Assembly: GCA_028554755.1 (NCBI GenBank)
Contig: JAPTOF010000026.1
Span: 2,046,001-2,110,000 of the forward strand
Length of the DNA: 64,000 bases
Source: Cordia subcordata
Taxonomy: Eukaryota; Streptophyta; Magnoliopsida; Boraginales; Cordiaceae
Reading direction: 5' to 3'
A program made the translations under genes and the position numbers. Position 1 is the stretch's first letter. Every line of letters starts with the position of its first letter. Shown here piece by piece: positions 21,991-33,500 of this stretch. The notes under the pieces were generated by a model that made no database searches, had not been told where the DNA came from, and saw nothing but the letters and a program-made list of their open reading frames with translations.

Positions 21991-23965
21991 TTAATTTGTT
22001 ATGATGGCTTGATTGCCCAAGGATGATTCAAGATTTTATTATTTTATGGACTCTTAATTTATTCCAAATATTTTAATTTCATATCATGTGTTCAGATGTT
22101 TTATTTGTTTGTCCTTGCTAGAAACAAAAACATTTCATAACTTACTGTTGTGTACTATGGATTGTGGTACACTTCGTATTTAGTGTTGACTATGGTTTGT
22201 GAGGCATATTAATGTGGGTTGTCATTTATGGTAAACTTGTATATATTGGTTATTGTCTATTATTATTATTTTGTGTTGCACATTAGTTTGGGCTATGATT
22301 TGTGGTAAACTTCATATTAGTGAAATGTATTAATCTCTATTTTTATTCTATGTGATTTAGTATTATTGTAGTTTGTAATGATACTAAATTTATATTGTTA
22401 TTCTGCTGTTTTGTTTATGTAGTAAAATATTTATGAGAGATTCAATATTTTTTAGTTTGTTAAATAAATCTACAATTTTGATTCCTTGAATCCGAAAATA
22501 TCTTGAAGCAACATGACTACTTATGTTACAAGAAATCATACTTGAAACTGACAAAGGTTCATTTGAAGTCGTGTTTGTCAAAGGAATGATGGATCTTGAT
22601 TCGTTTCTAACGATGGACTACTGTTCAAAATGTTCTTAAATTGAAAAAGGGGATGTTTGTAAAATCAAATCAATAGTTGCATTAGCATATTTTTCATTTC
22701 TTATCATTAGAAAGTAGTATATTAATAATGTTTTCTAGATATTTTGTTGAATTCATAAAAAGAAGTTGTAATTTTTGAATTTTATCCAAGATAATATTTA
22801 CTTTTTAATGTTTTAAGTGAATATGATGTATAATATTTAAATCAATAAGTAGATTATATAGTATTGTTAGTGTCACTATTTATTAGAATAAATATGTCTT
22901 TATTCTCATCTTTAAATTTTATGTGTAGTGTAGTAATATATCTCTTGACAGTATGGTAAAAAGTTATTATATTTAGCAGAGTTCTTTTTTCTTTTTCAAT
23001 TAATTAATATTACTGTTAGAGTAGAATATATAATATAGGACATTATATAAACTTTGTATAAAAAGATTTCTTTTTATTTTGATCAAGATTGATTGTATAG
23101 TCAAGTAATTAATTGTTTTCTAATCAAAATATTTGCACGTGTTTAATCAAATTACTCAAACATAAAAATAGACAAATCAAGAACATTTTCCAAATCTAAA
23201 TTTTGTCATTTATAGGCAAATGACCTTAAAATTAATTTATAATCTATATCTATATATTATACTAAAAAAAATTAATGAATACATAATTTATATTGTAATG
23301 TCAAATGTACTCATTTCATGTCTAGTAGTGTCTTATGTCCTCATTTTCATGAATTTCTTCCCCTTCAATTTTTTTTCTCCTCATTTCTTACCTTATGATA
23401 ATCAAGCATTTAAGTTTTTAGTCAAGTAATTGTTATTAACAAGATTAATTCCTAACTAAATTGAGCAATATTGTTTGTCAGGTAAAAATTATTTCCTAAT
23501 CTAAATTGTTAAATCATAGTCTTTATCTACGATTATATAATTAATATCCATTATTTTGTAATAAAATCATCAACATCGGCATCATTATTTTATGATAAAA
23601 TCATTGATATCGACATCAAAGAAAACACTAAAATTTTATTTGTAAATGATTCTTTAAAACAATTTCCCCGTAAAAGTGTTCTTATAAACATGTTCTGATT
23701 CTATTCTATCAAATTCTTTTACTCAAAAATAAGGTAAACTCCAACAAATATCTTATTCATTTTCTAATTTTTCATATTCGATCATTTTCTAATTTTTTTT
23801 CTCAATTTAAATGTGTTACTCAATTATTTCAAATCCCTCATAAAAAAAATGAATAGTATAAAAAACTTACAAAAAATTAAATTTTACAAAATAAAAATAT
23901 ATTTATCCTCCCATAAACTTTAAAATTATATACTAATATATGTGTGCGCACGCATGTGTGTATCA
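21991..23965. other. AT-rich intergenic sequence, no gene
   Basis: At 22140-22330 a loose motif, GGTTTGTGGTAAACTTCGTATTAGTG, recurs in degenerate form. At about 23243 the sequence TCTATATATTATACTAAAA resembles the 5' start of a plant Helitron, but no matching 3' end was identified for it separately. Open frames here are short and unrecognised. Confidence 0.35.
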
Positions 23966-24290
23966 TCTATATATTACGTAAAGTAGAGTCTATGTTTAAT
24001 TTTTAATGCCACATGTCCTAACTTTATCAAAACTTCTATACAAAAATGAGTTGAACTCTCATATATATGTGTGGGTGTATATTCATCTTCAATTTTTTCT
24101 CCCGTATCAATCCTTTTCCAATTTCTTTATGTCAATTTAAATATTTTATTTAATTACGGTAAATCTCTTATTAAAAAAACATGATTAGTATATAAAACAT
24201 AAAATAAATTAAAATTTTCAAAATTTATATTATCAATAATATAAAAACATTAAAAGACGTATTTTTCTGTGCGTCGCACGGTTATACCTT
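23966..24290 (+). mobile_element. non-autonomous Helitron-like fragment
   Basis: The left end reads TCTATATATTACGTAAAGTAGAG (about 23967), which fits plant Helitron 5' ends (TC followed by an AT stretch and AAAGTAGAG). The right end holds the hairpin GTGCGTCGCAC (24269-24279) followed by GGTTATACCTTA. That is the typical GTGCG..CGCAC stem shortly before a CTRR terminus, here eroded to CTTA. The piece lies directly upstream of the bL17 promoter. Confidence 0.5.
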
Positions 24291-24306
24291 AAGTCATATT
24301 AATATT

Positions 24307-24462
24307 CAAATGGATATGCTAGTCGAAGACAAGGCTAAGAACGTGGGCTATAAGGTGGCCCATTTCAAAGCCTACATGGCCCCTCACGCCGTGCTAATAA
24401 AGGAACCCAAGACCCCTCGTTCACCCCCTTGAACCCCAAAACCCCACTCGCATCTTCACCTC

Positions 24463-24505
<43 letters not shown>

Positions 24506-24534
24506 GCGTATTCTTTTCATTTGATCTACAGAAG
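24307..24534 (+). promoter_or_regulatory. promoter and 5' leader of the bL17 gene with two site II elements
   Basis: TGGGCT (24344-24349) and GGCCCA (24357-24362, TGGGCC on the other strand) lie about 170-190 bp before the start codon. Such site II motifs, bound by TCP factors, are typical of plant ribosomal protein and mitochondrial-biogenesis genes. A (TC)n run (24461-24505) follows, likely the pyrimidine-rich leader or core promoter patch common in plants. The transcription start is not identified. Confidence 0.6.
24461..24505. repeat. (TC)n microsatellite in the bL17 leader
   Basis: About 45 bp of TC repeats with a few TG interruptions end 30 bp before the ATG at 24535. Confidence 0.95.
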
Positions 24535-27500
24535 ATGACCAAGTTTAGGAAGCTGAATCGACCAACGGGTCACCGTATGTCTATGCTGAGGTCTATATGT
24601 TTGTGTGTGTGTGTGTGTGTGTGTGTAAGCAGATATATCTATCTGCATCCGTGTGTTTCTCAATTTGTAATGGTTTTGTTGGGCAGGACAATGGTGTCGC
24701 AGCTGGTGAAGCACGAGCGTATCGAAACCACCGTAGCCAAAGTAACTTTCATTCTCTTTGTTTCTCAACAATTTCGAAGGTTTTTCGTTCTTTTTTTTTT
24801 TTTTTAATAGTTGGATAGAAATGCATGTTGCTGTTTTGGAGGTTATAATTGAAATAATTAGCTTGAATCTTCTATATGGAGGGAAGGGAAGTAAAGAAAC
24901 GTGTTTCGCGGTAAAGAAGCTTTTGGATGGAAAGGAAATGAAAGAAAAGGATTTTATGGATTGTTGTGTTGAATAATGAAAGGAAAGAAAAATTAATTTT
25001 AAATGAGAAATTAAATAGCCAAAGGGCTCGTTTGGATTAGCTTTTTCTAGAAAGAGCTTTTTACTAAAGTTTTTGAAAGAAGTACTTGTTTTGACTTCTG
25101 AAAAAATTAGCTTTTTTTGAAATCTAACATTTAAATAGTTATTGCAAAAAAAAAAAAAAATTAATTTTTCCGTGAAAAGAGCCAATCCAAACAGACCTAA
25201 AGGCATTCTAGTTTTTCTCACATACACCTTTCCTTTCTTTGCCTTCCATTTTTCCACATTATGGGGAATGCGAAATTAACTCATAAGTGAGGCTACATTA
25301 TATTTTATTGTCATCTTTTGTTTACTCTGTAGGCAAAGGAAGTCCGTAGGCTTGCTGACAACATGGTGCAGCTTGGAAAAGAGGTGTGTCTATTATCTAC
25401 GCCATTTTATGTGTTCTTTTTATGTTAAAATATACGTGGATGCATCTTAACCTAAGGAATGAATGGCATAAGATTGTCATATAAGTTTGTTTGGAAATTG
25501 AAGGAGAATAAAATCTGCCGTTGTTGTGGGCTTGTTTTCAGTTTACTAATTTTTAACTCCAGATTGAGAAACATGTTTTTAGTTATTTTCATTAAGTTTC
25601 TGAGAGAGTTTAATCAAGTCTGGAGCTTTTCCTTCAATGAGATGAGGTTTCTCTAGTAGAGGTAGAGCAAATCTTTAGCAACCCTCACTTTTGGATAACC
25701 AAATCCTACCTTTTCTTTTGGTGTTAAATGTGATTGAATTTTGATTCTGCGAGGAACCTGGTTTCTGCTTATGGCTTGAGGTTCTTAATTTGGTGGAGGA
25801 TGGATCTAGTTTGTTTCATGTGGCTTGGATAACCTATGGCTGTATATGGTTGTGAGAACCTTTCTTTTAATAAGTACCCTGGTTCATGGAATAAGCCAGC
25901 TCGGGATGTGACATCTAACGTTGTAGAACCATTGATCATGTATTATGTGGAGAACCACCATTGGTACTTGGTAATGTCTTGCTTGGTTGATGTTAAATTT
26001 ATGTGATAAATTCAGTTATTTATTTTGAATAGCGACGTCCTAGATGAGTAGAATTTTGTAGAATTAGGTGATATAATTGGTAGAAGTTTAAAGTTAGGGA
26101 AAGTTTTTTATGCCAGAATGACTCCTGAAACTTGTTGAGGTTGCTTTTTGAAATCAATAAGTTGGTTAGGTTCTTGAATTTGAATTTGTTTGTTGAATAA
26201 GTAGTCGTTATATATATGATGAACGTAAGAATGGGAAGAGTTAGGGATGGCAAACACCATTATATTTATTACGGGAGAACATGTGATAGGACAATAATGG
26301 CATCATCTGCTTAATGACACTTTAAAGATGGATCCACCGTTTTTGGAATATACTGGGTCTTCTTCAGTCTGATTATTGAATATTATGATGATAATGCTTT
26401 TGATTATATTAATGCACCTCAAGAATTTGATTGATTGCTAAGGAAACACATTTACCCTGTGTTTGGATTCAAGAGGGAGAATTTAATAACGGAAAGGAAA
26501 GGATGGGATTATAAAGGAAAGGAGAGGAAAGGATTAGTTCTCGTTTGGATTGAAAAAAATTTGTGAAGGAAAGGTTTATAAAATATTGTAGTTTTCTCTT
26601 GTTTGAATTGAAAAAAAATGAAAGAAAGGGATAAATTTTATATTTAAATGGACATTTATACCCTTTATTACTTTTACGTTTAAACATAGAATAAAGGATA
26701 AAAAAGTCATTACAATAAAAAAGAATCCTTTCCCTCCATTTCCTCCCATTTTGGGAGGATCAATATTAAGGGAAATGAGGGGATTGGTCCAATCCCCTCT
26801 TATCCCCATATTTCCAAATCCTTTCTACCCAAAGAAGAGAAGGGGTTCATAAATCCTTCCTTGTCCATTCCTTCACCCCATTCCCCTCAATCCAAACACA
26901 GCGTTAAAGTGTGTAAAGGGTATGTCAAGTGGTGGACAGATGGCAAGCGAAAAAGAAAATGAGGACTGAGCTAGGACACGTGGCACCCTCGGGTGGGTAG
27001 GAAAATTGGAGGGAAGCAAATAAAAGGCTTGGGATTCATGCTTTATCTAATAACATAGATGCATTTGTTGCTTATTTTGGGGAGAAAAAAAAAATCTTCA
27101 ATAAGATGATGATTTGGAAGGCCACTAAGAGGGTCCCTTTACATCCCACTTTTAGAACCGAACTCCCTCTGTTGGCCCCCTCTCTCTCCCTCTTCATATT
27201 ATATGGCAGTGGACCACTAATTTCTGCTCTTTGAAATTGATGGCCACCCTCACCATCCTACCATACAATCGTGGTGGCCTCTCCTCTTACCCTTGGATCC
27301 CACTTCCCTTGCATCACCTTTCCTAGAGATAGCACAGCAGCTTCGACTTAATTCCTAGCATCAAATTTCCTCCCTTCCAATTCCACCACCTTCTTTTACC
27401 TATTCTCATGGGTGCAAGGATGCCTTTATTTGTGATTCATTAGTTCATCTTTCTCTTACTCTGTAGTGTGTAGCCATTCTCTTCTTTACACTCAACTCTG

Positions 27501-30500
27501 CCATGGTTACTAGAAACCAATATCTGTTTCATATACTATGAAACAAGTATGCTAGAATATAGAGATAGTATAAATTTGAAAAAGGAAAATTTTGCAAGAA
27601 AATGGAAAAGAAGTCTTCTCAAGAACTGAGCTAGGCCTTTGTCTCCAAGTTTTGTGTACTATATTGGCATTGTTGTTGTCTCCATTTTGCAGAATAAGTG
27701 GAATATATTTCCAGTAAAGACATCTTCTTTTTAACTTTGAGTTGCACTAGTTTTTTTTTTTTTTTTCGTTGTTCATTATGATGCCTGTGATAGCTATTCA
27801 TCTCTTTCCATTCATTGGTCTGGCGTTTTTGTGCATTCATGACTAACCTTTCCAAAACAACGCTGATATTTTTGCCTCTCTCAAGCTATTTGTCTTCCTT
27901 GACACTCTGTGTAACATGTTTGACAAAGTGGATTTTACAAAAAGTAATTTCTGAAAAATGATTGTCTAATGAACAATTTAATCTAACATTGATAGGCGTG
28001 GAAACCTCTAAAAATATTTTCTAACTCTTACCTTGCAAATTTAATTTGTGCACATGGGGAGAAAAGGTTGAATCCTCAAGGATTGGTTAAATTAGAATAT
28101 GCTTATTATGCCAAGTAAATTAATTAAGCAAGTTACAAGCGAGGGGGGATTTAATTCGAAAATTTAAAATAAATCAAATCTAGACAAAACACTAGACCAC
28201 TGCGGGTGCGTGAACTAGATAGATTTAAAAAAAATTAAATTGACAGCAAAATAAAATCTAATTTTGTAAAAGAAAATCAATTAAAAGGGAAAATCAATGG
28301 AATTAAAGCCTAGCCTTGGGTATAATTGTCTTTTTGGTCTACAATCTTGATTCTAGATGCAAGAATGACTTTCGCCTATTTTGATAAATCAGTTATGGTC
28401 GATGGTACGGCCTAAAAACCTCATCTTTCCTTTTAGTGTAGATAATGATATAAACCCCCTATGATTTTTCCTCAATTATTGTCTTACTTATTAGATGGTC
28501 TAACCTCTTGGAGATGCTTGTAGGGTCTATCTAAAGACTGCAATAAAAATTCTAGAAAGATATGATTCTATTCCTCGCGTGGCAAACACTTAGTTAGATT
28601 TTGTGTTTTTGCAGGAAACCTGATTACCACTATTTTTAGATTAATTAGATTGATTATCTATTTTCTCTAGTTGGCTACCTATCATTCAGCAATTGAATAG
28701 TCGCTATCAAATTAAACAATTACAAGATAGTATTAATTTTTAAATCAAAAAACACAAAAATTATCAAAATAAAAGCAAAAGGATAGAATTAATTTAGATC
28801 TCGCGGAATTGAAGAACCAGAAACTTGATTATCTACGAAGCATTCCTAGAGAATATATAGAAAAATTCCTAACTAGAGTTCCTTTAGATGAGGAAACTCT
28901 TTAAAGACTAATTAAAAAGAAAAGGGAAATATCCTTTAATACAATTCTTAACAAAATAAAACTCTTCCATAATAATTTCCTTTCTTCTAGAATAATGGTA
29001 GGTCTTCAGTTAGAATTTCTTCCCCAAAAAGGCTACAAAATATTCCCATATTTGTTCAACTTTGGTTAATCCCGTGTAAGATCTTGCATAGGGGCGTCTA
29101 AGACTGCGGCATCTAATTGACAGTTCCAAACATGTCGAAAAGCCTTTTGAATCCATATTGCTTCTAGCTCCTTTTCCAAGAATTAATATGCCAAAATACA
29201 CAAAATAGTGCTAGTTAGGAAGCATTCAAATCTAAAATCAAGCGCAAATTATCATGAATTCAATGCTTATTTCGTACGTATCAATTTTCCCGCACTTAGA
29301 CCATGTTTGCCCTCAAGCATGAAATCAGTTTAGAGCATAGATTTTACATGCAGGATTTCCCAAAAATCTTGTTTGCCATGTTAGATGCTAACTTGCACAA
29401 CTTAAGAACATACGTAAGGATGAAGCAAATGCAACAATGTTACATCACAAAACCAATGTTTCTTTGTCATTTTCAATTCACAAAAAACCTTCTAGTAATT
29501 TTTTCCAGCAACACAACTTGCAAAATGACATGTTAAAACATGCAGCATCATGTCTTTAACTTCACAATTATCTCAACAAACTTGAGCACACAACACTTAT
29601 CCCAATGTCAAAGTTAATTCACCATTCAAGCAAAGAATACCTTCCCTTAAAATACGACTTTTCAACACAATTCATTCATCCAATTCTAGCTCAAGAATGT
29701 TGCATAAATAGAATCCAAAAGTTCTTTTTTAAGCACACGCAAAGCTACTTTTCCTTCACTAATCAACTTTGGAATGCTTTAATTTTTTACATAAATATTG
29801 TATACAACTTCAAAAGATACTCGTAGCAAACACACCTTTCATGCATTTTTTCTAGCAACATTAATTTTAACCCATTCTCAAAATCCTCAAATTCAACAAA
29901 ATTGTTTGAAGATTTGGATTTTTCATAGTAAGATACTTTTGAACAAAAGGCGAGCATTTTTCAAAGCATGACCCATTTTTTTCAAATATATCAACATAGC
30001 CTTGTTAGGCCAAAAATTCCAACTTGCGTCAAAAACAATCCCAACGTCCTCACAATGCAAACTCATGCACACAATCCTCCAAAGGTCTCTCCACTATAAC
30101 TCATAGAAACTTAAAGAAGAAAACAAAGGTAAGCCAGTATCTAGCAATACAAGACAAGTGCCAGCACATGTACAAGCCACCCTAATAGCATCCAAACATT
30201 AGGTAAATGAACCTTGCGCCAATTAAAGCACACACAATATTATAGCCAAAACATGATTATACCAATGCATGGAAGCGAAATCAGAAGCACTAGCCTTGAT
30301 ATGCAATTTTCCTCAAGCAAGACAAGTTTGTGCCTCGTTTTATGTAGCTGGTGAAATCGGTTCACTTCAACTACTTTCATTCACTTTAATCATTGTAACA
30401 CAGTTCAACATATAACAAATGGCTTGCCTAGAATGTCATTCAACTTTTTTTATGCAATAACAAATATTTTTGATGAATGCCCTCGGTTACTCGGTCACAG

Positions 30501-33500
30501 TCCTAGGTGGCTACTTACTCCACTCATGGTCCCTTTTTGGTTTACCAGTGGAGTGGGAGGTCGCTTTGCGTCTCTTGTCACAATTGAATAATAACTTTTC
30601 AGCACACTTTTGTAGGAGTGAACTCAATTTCGGCATCCCCAATCCAAGGTATTCACTTCTCACAATGTTACCACTAAGGAAACAAAATCAAGGCAAGCAC
30701 CCATCAAATTCAAACTTGGGATTGGATTCCAATTTAAGAACATGCGAACTTTTAAGTCCAAGTAAAGATTAAGCAAGGTTCAAGCACATTGTGCACAAAG
30801 CAACTATCAGAGGTAACTAAATACCATGCAGATAGATTTATCGTTTGTACCAACTAACGTTGCAACCATACCAACTTATGTTGCAACCAAAACAAGCTTT
30901 TTGAGCATGGGAATTATGCTTTTTCCAAGAGAACTAGGGATTGGATTCCAATTTAAGAACATGCAAACTTTTAAATCCGAGTAAATATTAAGCAAGGTTC
31001 AAGCACCTTGTGCACAAAACAACTATCAAAGGTAACTAAATACCATGGAGATGGATTTATCGCTTGTACCACCTTACGTTGCAACCAAAACAAGCTTTTT
31101 GAGCATGGGAATTATGCTTTTTCCAAGAGAGGTGCCAAGTTTACAAGGAGGAAAGTTGAGTAAAAGAAAAGAGACTTGACAAAAGAAACATTAGTAAATA
31201 AAGATTTACTAAGCCAACTCACAGGAAAATTTGAAAACATGCAATCAAAAACACTAAAAGACTAAAAATTTTGAAAAAGGCCAAGTTTTACAAAGTACTT
31301 CACCATTTTTTTCATTTCTGCTTTTTTATTTTTTTGTCATTTTTTCATAAAAACTCAAGAAATTCTAAAAAAACACGTATTCATAAGACTCATCATAAAA
31401 ACAAATCATATTATTAAAAACACAACTAAACACAAGAAACTAAAATGAAGCCTTCCTCCCTCACGCTTAGCATGCACATCGTCCTCCATGTGACAGAAAA
31501 ACAAAAGAGAATAAGAAAATAAAATAAAGAAGAACAGAGCAAAGAAAAAGAAAAGTGAGAGGACTCCCGTTGCGTGAGGTGAGGGAGGTGGTGAAATTGG
31601 CTACTTTTCACGGGATCGGGGCCATGGTGCCCTGAATGTTTTGCCTAAGCATAAATGAATTGCTCCAATTGGTCAAGGCAAGCAGATTGATTGGCCAAGG
31701 TTGCCTCCATGCGAGCTAAACGATCATCGTTGGTGGCATGGGATGTGGAGGTGGAAGGTCCAACCATGTCAAAAGCCCAGGCTACATGTGTGGCCTTCGA
31801 GTGTGCTCTCGCGGGTGTGCTTGTTGTTGAATAAAAACATATCTATCTCTCTCCTTTCAGAGGAGATTCATGGCTTGTAAATGGTGCAAGTCCAAATAAC
31901 CCTTGTTAAACACTATGAAGGGCGGTGTTTTATGATTTAAACCGAGTCTAGAGCACTGCCATGTGTGTAATTAGTGAATAATTAAAGGACTCTTACTATT
32001 AACCACTGTGCTAAGATGAGTTAGAAGCCAATAACCAAAATTGACTCTCTTTTTTTTTTTTTTAACCATGCACCACAAGAAAAACAATTCCATTTCAGTC
32101 AACACATATGGATTATTGGCTTTTTCCAAAAAGAAGAGTGCCAAAAATTGGTGTATGTAAAGCAACGCAAGTCTTGCAAGAAAATGGTCTCATGAAATGC
32201 TCGGTTTATAAGGCTTAGGATCAATGGGGGCCAATTCTTTATAAACAAGTGGAGCTTTAAAATATGGCAGAAATGCACACAAACTAGTCAAATACTCCTC
32301 AGTCACAAAATCTTCCAGTAATGAATCTCATCATCAAATTAAATTCGGTGATAGACAAAGAAATATCCACACTCATCATCCAAAAATATACTCGACCCGG
32401 TGTGTTGACATTAAAATTACCCATGTGTCAAATTTGAATGTACCATAGAATTCTCGAGTAAGCTCAAAGTAGGTAGGATAATTAACTTTGGCATAAGATG
32501 TCAACCCAACATTATCAAGCAGTTCTTGCACCTCATTCTCTAAACCTAAGATGTTCAAGGTCTCAAAGTACATAGATTTACAAGTATAAAAAGCACGAGT
32601 TGAAATTTTGGAGTACGTATGGTAATGTTTCGGATCTAAAAATAATGGAGTTGTATGCAAAAAATCTGGCTCTGGGGCTTGCGAAACTCGATCACCTTGA
32701 ACTCGGGCTTTATCACATGAAAGAGGAAGTGGGGGAGCAACAGGGGTTTAGGGTGGGTCTGTGCTGCCGCGCATCGGAGCCTCTAGCCGGTTGCCTATCA
32801 CCGTCATTTCACCTGGGGGGTCAGGGGTGGGGTGTGGTTTGTCCTTTTATAAGACAAGCCCTAACTCTCCTTTATTTTCAATTCCACCCCGTCTTCTTCT
32901 TCACTAGAGAGCCACCACATTCACCTCTATAAGCACCAAAAATCTCTTACACCCACTTCACAAAAACATGGGGAAGAAGAGACAAGCCAAGAAAACACCC
33001 TTCGCACGACCAATAGCCAAAAGAACAAGATCTCAAACCAACCACTACCTCTTATGAACTCCGTATCCGACCCCCTTACCTTGAACCCTAGCCCACCCGT
33101 GACCCCTTAAGGTGCAACGACGGTGACCAGTGATCGGCCAAAGGCCTCGGCCCAGACCCACCCTGACCTCCCATTGCTCCCCCACTCCCTCCTTCACGTG
33201 GTAGAGCACGGGTTCAAGGTGATCGAGTTTCGTGAGTCTTGGAGCCAAAATTTTCGTGTAGAACTCTATTATTTTCAAATTCGGAACATCGCCATAGGTC
33301 CTCCGAAATTCTACTCATGCTTTTTATGCTTGCAAACTTATGCACTTTAAGCCCATGAATATTTTAGGCATAGAGAATGAGGTGCAAGAACTGCTTGATA
33401 ATGTTGGGTTGACATCTTATGCCAAAGTTAATCATCCTGCCTACTTTGAGTTTACTCGAGAATTCTATGCTACATTCAAATTATGCCTCCAACCAGGATT

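Noticed and set aside
23243..23965. second Helitron 5' end candidate (TCTATATATTATACTAAAA)
   Set aside because: No separate 3' hairpin was found; a chance AT-rich match is as likely.
24526..25257. 243-codon open frame on the minus strand across the start of the bL17 gene
   Set aside because: It is antisense to exons 1-2, a microsatellite (the His-Thr repeats) and a MITE. It has no domain, and the + strand gene is clear.
27000..27500. less AT-rich, pyrimidine-rich stretch in intron 3 as a nested gene
   Set aside because: No open frame of useful length, splice pattern or known motif was found on either strand.
32600..32932. 110-codon + strand open frame with a proline/glycine-rich end
   Set aside because: Part of the left arm of the Athila inverted repeat, read opposite to the recognisable protein. 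I could not show that it is a separate gene.
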